Assembly: GCA_008694505.1 (NCBI GenBank)
Contig: VZDJ01004378.1
Location: 5,067,014 to 5,131,013 of the forward strand
Length of the DNA: 64,000 nt
Direction: 5' to 3'
DNA from: Cyanoderma ruficeps
Taxonomy: Eukaryota > Chordata > Aves > Passeriformes > Timaliidae
A program made the translations under genes and the position numbers. The number at the start of each line of letters is the position of its first letter. Positions within the stretch are counted from its first letter, which is position 1. The notes beneath the pieces are model-generated. The model was not told where the DNA came from and did not search any database. It saw only the letters and a program-made list of their open reading frames with translations. Of this stretch, positions 53,813-64,000 are shown piece by piece.

Positions 53813-54069
53813 GGGATAGACTGTTTTGCAATGCTATTCATTGCCTCCATTGAATTCACCCTTGGATATCACCTTTTAGAAATGGATGGCAGAATAGGTT
53901 CTGAAATTTATGACTCTGGAGCTCACTGGGATTCTTCCTCCATTCCTAGGGTCTTATCTAAGCTGATCTGCAATTCTCTCCAAATGACTTTTCTACCTGC
54001 TAGCCAATCATATCCTGATCTAGCCAGCTGTTTTCTGGGCTGTATGAATGAAGTGGGACCTTCGAGGTA

Positions 54070-54578
54070 GGTGAATATCCCCCCTCTACTCTGCTCCCAT
54101 GAGACCCCACCTGGAGAACAGCATCCAGCTCTGTGGACCCCAACACAAGAAGAATGTGGATCTGTCAGATAGAGGCCAAAGGAGGGTCATGACGATGCTC
54201 AGAGGGCTGGACCACCTCTCCTATGCTGAGAGAGTTGGGGTTGTTCAGATTGGAGAAGGGAAGGCTCCAGGAAGACTGCTTTTTGGTTCCTAAATGGGGC
54301 CTAAAAGAGAGCTGGAAGACAGACTTTATACAAGGGCAAGTAGTGACAAGGGGGAATGCCTTTAAACTGACGGAGGGTAGTTTTAGATGGCATACTCAGG
54401 AGCAATTCTTTGCTATGAGGGTGGTGAGGCATTGGAACAGGTTGCCCATAGAAGATGTGGCTGGCCCATCCCTGGAAGTGTTCAAGGCCAGGCTGGGCAT
54501 GGCTCTGAGCACCCTGGTCTAGTGGAAGGTGTCCCTGCTGGTGCTGGAATTAGATGATCTTTAAGGTCCCTTCTAACC
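54070..54578 (+). mobile_element. CR1 LINE 3' fragment, about 510 bp
   Basis: The longest CR1 piece in the window, on the plus strand. Landmarks in order are CCTCTACTCTGCTCCCATGA, GACCCCACCTGGAGAACAGC, CATCCAGCTCTGTGGACCCC, CAGAGGGCTGGACCACCTCT, GTTGGGGTTGTTCAGATTGG, TTTAAACTGACGGAGGGTAG, AATTCTTTGCTATGAGGGTG, GCATTGGAACAGGTTGCCCA, CATCCCTGGAAGTGTTCAAG, CCTGGTCTAGTGGAAGGTGT and GATGATCTTTAAGGTCCCTT. It stops at TTCTAACC, without the usual terminal ATTCTATG repeats. Against the consensus I remember, it has small internal losses near 54265-54285 and 54335-54350. These are 3' sequences with at most the tail of ORF2; a 99-codon open frame (54223-54522) is not a functional gene. Confidence 0.95.
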
Positions 54579-57500
54579 GAAAAAATTTGTCTGCCCCTGG
54601 GAGGGTCATATCACACCTGCCCACCCTGTGCACAGACCAAAAAAGCATCAGAGTGCACAGCACCATTTTAAAAGGGCTGCAGACTTTTGGCTGGAGGAAA
54701 GGGAGAGTGGCTCACATTTTCCTATTTGCTGGGGAAAACAAGCATGCTTTTGAAGAATTGTGTTTTTCATGTTTTTCAAAAGCTTTCCCATTTTTTGCTT
54801 TAAAAATAAACAGCCTTAGCAGCAGTTTCAGTTGGAAGAGAAATACCTAACCTCAAAAATTGCAAAAATAACCTTAGATCTTAAGTGGATTTGCATTTTC
54901 TTACAAATATTTCACTTGGTGTTATTAATTTGGATGTGAATGTGTTCTATTTAGGTATACTGAAAATCTGAAAGGTTCCTTTTAAGTAGTGGTTTAATTA
55001 TCATCACGGCACAACCTAGTATTCTGAGACTAGGAAAGGGAAATTTACTGGCATTCTGCCATCCCTACTCATCCTCCAGTTATATTTATAGCCTAGGGAA
55101 GTCCCAATGCTACTTTTACCACATATGTGCAGTACAAGTGAGAATCTTTTATTGCTGGGTTTCTTTTCAAAGCTGTTAACTTGGGACACTACAGCAGGCA
55201 CTGCCTGGGAAGTCACCCACCAGATAAAGCTCCCAGACATAGAAGAGATTTTAATGGAAATTCCACTGAATGCACTGCACCAGTTTTCTGTTTAAATTAC
55301 GCTACAGTTTGACTGGAGCAGAAACTGCAAGTTAGACTAGAGATTTCCTTATAGGTTTTAGTTTATATTTTGCAGTTTGCCACAAACTGTTTGGCATTTC
55401 AATACAAAATATGTCCTCACTGTTCTTTATTAATTCATAATACATGCAACCCTCTAAGGTGCACAGACAATGTGTGTGTCTGCAATACAAAGCTTTTGCC
55501 TAGTGAGCTGCAAAATAAGAATTCCAGGTATTCACTATAAAACATCCTCTGCTTAACTATAGAAATGTACAAAGTAATTCAGTCTATTCTTAGAAGCATC
55601 ATAAAAATCTGAATTAATTTATGTCAACAGATTTCTGAAACCAATTAAAGCATTTTAACAATGTGCAAACAAATAAAAAAATCCTAGGAATGCTATTGTA
55701 ATTTACTTTGATATCTTCGTAAAACTAATCTGAACCATGACAGATTAGAAACCACAGGACAATACACATTATTAAGCTCTTGCTTACAGACTGGCTGCTG
55801 TGATTTTGCTGTCATGCAAGGCTGTTATTTGAGCAAGGACAGAGCAAGAATTCTCCTTTAAAAACCTAATAGCAGCATGCAGCTTGGGTTTTGTCATGCT
55901 TTTTTTGGAGAACAGTCATAAACAGATGATGTAATTCTTATTTATTGTATTTAATTTTTTTATTTTTAATTTTTACCGAGATAATGTAGACAAGAAATTG
56001 TCTCATATACAAACATTTTCCTAGCAGCCAAAATACTGAAGAATGAGTTCTTACATAATGTTTAGAAGCACGTTAAATTGTCCTCATCAGAAAAGGCCCA
56101 ATACAGTATTCTGCAAGAGGATCCTTGACTGTCCTCATGATAAATGAAAAAGGAAGAAATAGAAGGTAACTGAGACAGCAGCAGTGATGTAGCTGTAACG
56201 TAACTGAATTTAAGTGAAAAATTAATTACTGCAATTTAGAGAGTGCTGTACTAGACACTACATTCATGATTATGTGACAAGCTGTGTGTGCTGGTTCATC
56301 ATACAGCAGGAATGCAGCTAACATTTCTTAGATGTGTTTTAAGAATCCACAACCAGAAAAATAACACTGCCATTGAAACTGAAACTGAGTAATGCTGTCA
56401 GTCTTCCTAGCAGCCCTAATGACACATAAAGAGGAAAAATGAGGATTTCCATACCTATGATATTCATTAGGAAAACTCTTCTCTATTGTCTGTGTGCCTG
56501 ATTTCTGAAGCATGGAAATATACACAGTACATAAAATCCTTTGGAAATGCACAATTATACAGAACATGGAAAGACGAAATGCTGTGCAGAGTTGTATTTT
56601 TACTAAAGTTTAAGCCCTTGAATAAAACTCAATTTTCTTTGAGGCTAATTTTCAAGATAATAAATTAAATAAATCATAAAAAGAGGCAGGAAAGTTGTTC
56701 AGAATTTATTAACACTGGAAATATTTAACAGGAATCAACTTCCACATTTCTGTGCAGGAATCTGAGGGAAAATGAAAATGGTTCTCTTTATAGGAGTGTT
56801 CAAATTCATGAGGGTTCACATCCAGGATTTGGAGCTCTATTCCTGTGTTGAGTCAAATGAAATGTTTAGAATTTACTAGATTCCTGCTTTTCTGTTCAGA
56901 ATTTTCAGCTTTGTGCTATCAAGATGCGACAATAATTTATCTGTTGAATACTTAGGATTCTTGAAAGGAAGATTCTATACTACTGCACACCTTATTACTT
57001 AACAGATGATATCTCATAAACAGCAAAAGATCAGCACAGAACTATACAGATTTAGAATTTCCATATATAAAAAATTGTTTACTGACCCTTCTCTATCCAC
57101 AACCTGATTTTTAAATGTAGCTCCTCTCTCATTCACTAATCAGATACTTCTTACTAAGCCAAGTATCTACAATTTTCAAAGTTTTATATGGGTCCTTTGC
57201 AAATGCAGTCTTTGCCAAACTTAAGGGTAGTACCTGTCACGAAGCAGAATCCTGAATTAGTTGCAAACAGCGGTGAATGCCCAACTGACTTTGAAAGCAG
57301 ACTTGCTCTGTTATCAAGCAAGTGGAACTGCCCTTGAGGAAGGCTCAACTTCCAAATTCATTGCCTTTCTTTGGTTCACTGTTAGATTCAAGGTGTAACA
57401 CAAGGCCTACCTTTTTATACCGGCTTATTAGATGCATAGGGCAAAGAAAGGGAAAAACATGTTTATTTATAACTTTTCAGAATAACTTCTAATGTATTTT

Positions 57501-60500
57501 TATTGTTGTCCTCACAATCAGCTGAAGCCAAGGGCAGGTAGTTCCCATTTGAAGCTCAGGAAATGCATGCCATACCATGTTTATGTAAAAAATATTTTAA
57601 TGTATTTTGCTATTAAAATTCATTGCCATGTCTTTTCAGTGGAGCAATACCCTGTAAAATTGAGTTTTCAGAATTTCTACAAACACCAAATATAAAAGAC
57701 ATGAAACTACAGAATTATTTTTCTGATAGGAAAAAACACAAAATTAAAATCTTACAAAGTAAGTTTCTAGTCACTCTTCTGGCAAGTGACAGGGCTGAGG
57801 TTTTAAGCAGCTCAGTGTCAGATTTTTAATTCTCCAGACTTTCACTAAAGAGATTGCATCAAATCATCAAAATCTGATTAAAACAGAAAACATCTGGATA
57901 TTAAAGTAATAATGCATGTAACTGGCTTTGAACTTAAAGGCAGGTCAGGGTTCCCCTCTTTTTAATATTTGCAGTATTTTTTCAGAAAATATCACATACT
58001 GTTTTGCTATTGTGTGCTTCTGTTCACTCATACAAGGTGTCTTTTGCTATTTGCTCCTGAGGAAAAACTGCTGGGACACCACTCATTTAATGACACATCA
58101 TCACAATGGGAATTTAACATGAGTGCAGCCAAGAAACTTGATATTTTAGTTAAAAAGAAAAAGTGCTATAAAATTTCCATCCAGATGAATTATTTATTTC
58201 TCTAAAGAGAGAAGGACTTGAGTTCTTGTAACATAGTGTTATACAACTGGATGTATTGTCTTGATCTTGTTCCTGCCCTTCCATCTCTGCCTTTTACCAT
58301 CCCAGCCTCTTTCTCACCATCACCCAGCTACATCCCCACCAGCTAGGGGGGAAACACTCCACATGTTCCCATTTATAACTTGCTTCTTCTGCAAATTTGG
58401 GTCCTCTTTATTGCCTCTTGACTTAGGGCCAGCCTTTCAGAAGGGTGAGACAACAGCATTCTGGAGACACAACCACACTCTGAAGAAGACTCTTAGTCAA
58501 ATGCTCAGCTTCCTTTTAGCAAGCATGCCATACCAACAAATTACTGGGGAAAGAGGATGAAGAGGGGGAAAGATATCAAAGATTCACTTGGTTTTGAAAT
58601 GCTAATGAGTATAAAAGAATTAAAAGTGTTCCTTTTACAGAGCAAACTGCTAATGTTGTGTACCTGCTGCACATAGAATTAATTTTAAAATAATTAACTG
58701 GTTACTTCTGGGATGTTTTGAAAAGGATTATGCAGACCTGCAGTTGAAAATTTGAAGAATATTATTAACACATTATATCAGGAAATGGTGTGGGCTGTAA
58801 AATTAAGCTACTTTCAAAAAAAGTGAAAACTTAGTGCTTGCATGTGGTTTATAAATAGGATGCAATCATGAGAAAATTAGATATAGAGAAAGACTTTAGA
58901 GAGAAATTAAAGATTGTTTATGACATAACTGCAGAATAAAATTACAGACTTGAAAGTACTCCTTTTTATATTCAGTTAATATCAACTATTACTGTGCTGA
59001 ATTATTTGTAAATAGTATTTATATTTTAAAATAACTAATTTTTCTTTTGACTGTAGAGAAATAATTTCTTTAAATGAAAATATTTTCAATTTAAATTAAA
59101 TCCCAAGTAAAGACTCTTTAAATTTTGGTAAGATTTGTTAGCTAAAATGTGGGGTAATAAAATCCCCTTTTGGTATAAAAAATTTCAGTAACAATTTCTC
59201 TTTGTCCAGGTGATGCTTTAACACATTGGTTCCCAACCACACTTGCAAAATGAATGCATGGTTTATTCTAGGAATCAGTCAAGCACTTAAAAATTCATTA
59301 GTTGTAGTAGAAAAACATACCTTAGATAAAAAAAAAAAAAGGAATAATAGATTTGTGATTAAGCACTGGATAAAGCTGGGGAAAGAAGGTTTCAATCACT
59401 CAGTCTTTTGCAGATTCCCTTGGGGAATTTGCTAAATTTCATTCCTTTAATCAGTGCCCTAATACATAAGAACTGCAGCCAGGGAGCTACATTGCACTAA
59501 ATGCTGTGCAGCTTATAAAGGAAACTGAACTGAGAAGAGTTTAGTTACTCTGTGTTCCCATTATCTACCAGTAAAATAAGAGCTTCTTTTTTTTCTAGAG
59601 ATGTTTGCAGATACAATAACTGGAGAAATAGTTGTGGGTATTTTGTTGCCAAGATGCATTTTCCTGATCTGATTTTGTTATTCACTTCTGCTTTCTGTTA
59701 TCTGCTGTCTCTTAGATTTCCCTATTCTCCTCTAGTCCTCATATTATTACTCTTTTTTTACTGTTTTCCTTTGCTGTTGTTTTAAAATGAACTTCTCTTT
59801 CTTCCAGAAGGTTTTTCTCTCTTATTCAACTCCTCTTACTCTTTATGAGCTTATTAGCAAGTTGTTGTTGGGGTTTTTTTAATCCCTCTGAAAATCACTT
59901 TGAAATTGGCGATATTTTCTTAACTGCGTAGAGAAATGAAGTTTAGTCTGCTGTGTTTCTTCCTGATCCTAGGATACAAGTTGTTCTTGATCTCAATAGT
60001 GCATATTGTGGTAGAGCTGTGGAATTCAGATTATTTTCCTGGAACTCCATAGATAGGCTGCTAAGAGCTTTGTAGTGTACATTGTACAAAACCCTGTGTA
60101 CAGTGTTCACTAGATCCTCATCAAAACTAACAGTCTAGGCAGAGAGCTATTATTACTTGCCATGTAAGGAGTTAGAAAACTCTGGAAAAGGAATAGACAA
60201 ATAAAATTCCAGGGCTTCTTTCCTATAAAGGACTCAAAACTATTTAAAACATTGGTATGATCACAATAATAAGAAATATTTCCCTCAAGATTTTATGATT
60301 TTTCTTCACACTATGGCTCTCCCAGTGTGTCCAGATATTATGCTATAGCAGTGATTTTCAGCAAATTATTTTCTATTGACTTTTTGAAGTTTAGTTGGTA
60401 AGTTAATGAAGCTTTGTAATAAACATAGACTACTTTGAAACCTGTGAATAGATAATCATTTCCACCGTCTGTGCAAGGTTAGCAAGTGTTTCAGTGTTCC

Positions 60501-61999
60501 TTCTAGAATGAAGACCTAAATTTTTCAGATTGATTAATCTGTAACTAGTTTTATTTAATAAAATATTCTACAGTGTCATTCCAGGCCTCAGAAACCAGTC
60601 AGGGCCTCTGTGGAAACCAGCCATTTTTACATCATCATTGAATGATTTATGAATATGCTTTGGGGCAGAAGATAATTCTGAGAACCCAGAAAAGTATCTT
60701 GCCATGATCTGGGGGGGGGTGTATATTAAAATGGTCACTTTCCATCAATCACATAGTCATTTTCCTAATAGAAGAGGATCAGATATTCTAGTCAAATCAT
60801 GTGGTATGAAAAATTAATTTAAACCTAAGCCATAGTAGTATTTTTCACCTTAATTTTCCCCTTTATGCTAGCAGTGTTTTTTTTCTTTAGATTTGGATTA
60901 CATAGCACAGTGCCCATTTTCACAGCAGTCTCAATATCTAGAGTGGCTTTATTAGGGCTTTTGTAAAAGAACTACTTTTCTTGTAGAACCTGCAAAATTT
61001 TCCTGTGATGAACTGCTAAACCCCAAATTACTATGTAAAATAGAAACAGATGCTTTAACTGTGAGAAATACAGACCGTAATTAATGTATTTTTTTTAAAA
61101 AATAGTATTGTAGGAGTGGACTTGTGTAATCTTTACCTTACTGAAATAATACTAAATTAATCTGAATGTGTTAAGAAGTAGAGAGTGCTCTGTGAGCAAA
61201 CCTGCAAAGTTCCTGTTTGTCTTTAAAGAAATTCTAAGTTCAGTAACAGTGATACCACAGCTGCCGCTGTTACCATACTACACCAGTGATGTTAGAGACA
61301 AAGGTGCCAATTGAAGGGAAGTCCAGGGTATAGCACCAGCAGGGGACCAAGTGGAGTTACAGACAGCAGGTCACAGAGGTGCGCCACAGCTGTCCCCAGA
61401 GAGGGGAATTCAGCCAGCAGCAGAAAAACATCAGGAGTCTTGAGCAACAAAACGCCCTTCAGATGGTCTGGTGCTTCCAGAAGCTGCCTCCATTCTTTCC
61501 GCTGAGAGAATATGGAGACCTCACCTCAGCTTTAAGATGCAGGGATCCTTAAATTTTTAAGGGAATGAGAACTTCCAGTTTGCAGCTTCTTTCTTCTTTA
61601 TTATTTGAATTGCCAAAGACTTATGTTTCCAAAAAAACATCTTTGCCTTGCGAGCAGTCTTTATATTCAGGCTTTATAGCACTTAGTAACTAAACTCTGC
61701 TTGAGTTCTAAAGAAGGAGGGTTTCATACTGTTCTCTTTTAACTGTATTAAAATGGTACTAAAAAGCATAACAATAGTACAGAAAGTACTATCTTAAACT
61801 AGTTTAAATGTGTTGCTATGGCTTTAATGTTATTTGTCTATCTGCTGTTTTGTATTTTTTTCCTGCATTATGACGTTACTTAAACACATAATCATTTTTC
61901 TTCATACAAAACAATGTGTTTAAACCCCCTTATCTGACCTTTTTCTAGAGATTTTCTCCTGCTTCTTATTTTTACTTTGCATGCTTTATATTTGTTATG

Positions 62000-62054
62000 T
62001 TTTTCTTTTCTTTTTTTTTCTTTTTCTTTAAATCTGTCTTTTTCTTTCTTTTTT
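62000..62054 (+). repeat. pyrimidine-rich tract
   Basis: Thirty unbroken pyrimidines (62000-62029), a 7-base interruption, then a second T/C run ending in TTTTTTAG (AG at 62055-62056). On the plus strand this has the form of a strong polypyrimidine tract with an acceptor AG. No recognisable exon follows. Confidence 0.7.
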
Positions 62055-62907
62055 AGAAAGCAAAATCATTATATTTTTTGAAATTAAACTTGCATTATAG
62101 AAACTGCAACTCAAAGAGTCCTTAAAGATAAATATTGATTTAAGGCATCCTCATACAAATAAAGCAAAACAGGCTCTTAGAGCTTCATAAAATCCATAGC
62201 TTTAAGTGACCCAAGAACAAAAAAATTGATCAGTTTCTTTAGTCTGCTTACTAAAGAAACTCAAAATGTACAAATGTGCTATTTCTGAGGACCTGATGAC
62301 AATTTCCATCTCTGTTTGTCATGTAGAACAAGTGGCTAAATGTTAAACTTCACAGTGAATTTAACATCTCAGTAAGAATGCCTTGAGGAAATAGAAACAT
62401 GCTTCTGACAGTGTAATGTGATTTTAAAATTTCAGTGTATTAGATTAACTCTTCTCCCTAAGGGATTAAAAGGAAAAAAATATTGCAAGAGCTGTACTTT
62501 ACAAAGTTTTCTGAACAATATCACCTCTGCAGTTAAATCTAGTATGGGCCATTGGGAGTGTTGCCAATTCCTAATTTCATTGTAGGAACTAAAGTTCCTA
62601 CACTGAAGTGGCCATTTGAGGAAAAAAATTTGAAATCCAAATATGTGAAAAACAAGCCTTAAGTAATTCTATTTTAGGTGCTTTGTTTAAGAAGACAGAT
62701 TCTAGGTTTCCTCAGTAGTCTAGAGGTAGAAACAGACTTCTCCCGAGCAAGACGGAGAACACTTTTACTAGCTTCATTTGCACTGTGGAGCCAGTCTTTC
62801 TCCTTTGGCCACAGTGGGACTGTAAACAAGCAGCCCCTACTTTTAGGGCACCAGGATGTCATGGCTGTAAGAAAACATTCAAAGTTAAATCTGAATACTA
62901 TTGAAAA

Positions 62908-62925
62908 ACAAACAAACAAACAAAA
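62908..62925. repeat. (ACAA)n microsatellite
   Basis: About four and a half perfect units of the tetranucleotide ACAA in an A-rich context. Confidence 0.85.
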
Positions 62926-64000
62926 ATTGGACTTTGGTAAAACCTGCTATCTTCTTTGTTAAAAAAATAACGCTCCTTTCACAAAAACTAGAGGAGTAAT
63001 CAAGAAGAAAAGTGAATTAGTATAGGTATATTTTGCCTTTCTGAATAACCTCAGTTTCTAGCTTGTACCATATTGGTAAGCTATAGAACACTTTGCAACA
63101 TTAAACTATTTGTTGACTGTATAATTTCATAATGTCATGTTATGGAAGTTAATGGTCTAAACCAACAATTCATCTAAGATAAGCTGTTTCTCTAATTACC
63201 ATATTGATATTTTTGACTGCTCCATTGATGCACAGAAAATTGATACATTCAGCACAGTTGTGGAAGCTAGATGTAAATTACATATTGCACATAAAATGAA
63301 CCCTAAACCTTGAAACAGTTCTTTTATAATGCAGCAATAAGACCAAATGCCTTTATAATAGGAAAGAGATGACCAACATTTTCATCTTTTATTCCACTAT
63401 CATTTTTCTTTCACTTAAAATTGTGATTAAGAGTCCCGTTTGCAAATAGTGTGACTTACTTGAAAATTTAATCTAACACCTGATTCAATAAATAAGGTCA
63501 ATTTAAGATGAAGCAAATGAATACTATTAGACTGAACACCTGTCACTCTCTTGCAGCACAATTCATCTGATAAAATGGTTGCCTCTTCATCAATTTCTTG
63601 ACATTATAAGAATGAAATCATCATAATACACCACTGTCATAAGATCAATGTCTTCAACCTTGAATATAAATGTCTTGGCTCTGCCTCAGCATTAATGTGG
63701 CAGCCAGAGACTATTAACCTAAGCCAACTTTTGTTTCCATTGACACTATTTCCTAGTTAATAATATACTTCTGAATACTTTTTTTCAGGGGGGGTATAAA
63801 GTTTTAAATTAATTTTAGGAGTAAAACCCCCTGTGTTGTATAGTAATTACATTACTTGAAGTAAGAAAGTGCAAGTGGAAGGAATATTTTAGGTATGAGT
63901 AGCCATAGCTGCAATATTAAATTACAAGAAATCACAATATATAAATATGAAATATTTATAATTAAATACATTGAATGATAAGTAGTGCCAATAACAGTAA

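Larger units (their letters stand above)
40850..54069. other. mostly unique non-coding DNA
   Basis: No gene recognised. Apart from the small repeats listed separately, the stretch includes a GC-richer part (44340-47170) with many overlapping frames on both strands but no recognisable domain. The two longest frames (41732-42169 minus, 145 codons; 48279-48710 plus, 143 codons) and a third (50642-51043 plus, 133 codons) are of about the size expected by chance in AT-rich DNA this long. 47300-53700 is AT-rich and featureless apart from an A12 run at 48228-48239. Confidence 0.55.
54579..64000. other. unique AT-rich non-coding DNA
   Basis: No gene or named transposon recognised in the final 9.4 kb. 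There is an A-run at 59328-59340, a G9 run at 60711-60719, a long pyrimidine tract at 62000-62054, an (ACAA)n repeat at 62908-62925 and a GC-richer patch at 61250-61510 that I cannot classify. Frames of up to about 99 codons (for example 58261-58560) are compositionally biased and unrecognised. Confidence 0.55.

Noticed and set aside
54223..54522. 99-codon open frame on the plus strand
   Set aside because: It lies wholly inside CR1 3' sequence and has no independent function.
56858..56880. Similarity to the mature miR-203 sequence (GAAATGTTTAG...ACTAG)
   Set aside because: Only the seed-side half and last bases agree, the middle differs, and I see no pairing arm for a precursor hairpin.
1..64000. 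CRISPR arrays, bacterial operons, ribosome binding sites, tRNA or rRNA genes, mitochondrial insertions
   Set aside because: Nothing of these kinds was seen. Repeats are avian transposons and simple repeats, and no cloverleaf-type B-box or regularly spaced repeat array was found by reading.

Overview
This 64 kb window looks like nuclear DNA from a bird, probably a songbird, and I can support no protein-coding gene or structural RNA gene in it. By eye it is AT-rich (roughly 60-65 % A+T) and poor in CpG. The recognisable repeats are sparse and of avian type: four sites with CR1 (chicken repeat 1) LINE 3' sequence and two solo retroviral LTRs. I saw no mammalian Alu, B1 or L1 sequence. The open reading frames are short (at most about 145 codons), scattered over both strands, and match no protein family I know. 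They are what chance gives in AT-rich DNA. The window is therefore an intergenic desert or the inside of a very large intron; the sequence alone does not say which.

Layout. Positions 1-12119 are unique AT-rich sequence with one cluster of SOX, homeodomain and POU-like motifs near 4825-4891. Positions 12120-12688 hold a tetranucleotide microsatellite and a CR1 3' fragment. Positions 12689-22289 are mostly unique, with an older CR1 tail at 17985-18120 and small tandem duplications. Positions 22290-23262 are the most structured part: a minus-strand CR1 fragment split by a complete 435 bp solo LTR with matching terminal inverted repeats and a 4 bp target duplication. Positions 23263-40284 are unique sequence with small repeats and one 10 N assembly gap beside a G13 run. 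Positions 40285-40849 are a second, more decayed solo LTR on the minus strand. Positions 40850-54069 are unique apart from a likely ancient sauropsid repeat fragment (41777-41832), an imperfect 45 bp duplication and a GC-richer patch. Positions 54070-54578 are the longest CR1 fragment. The rest, to 64000, is unique AT-rich DNA with simple repeats.

Since no genes were found there is no pathway to reconstruct. What the window records is transposon history: CR1 insertion, LTR insertion into CR1, loss of the viral interior by LTR-LTR recombination, then decay. It may also hold non-coding regulatory elements, which only cross-species comparison could confirm. I did not find an undescribed biological system here.
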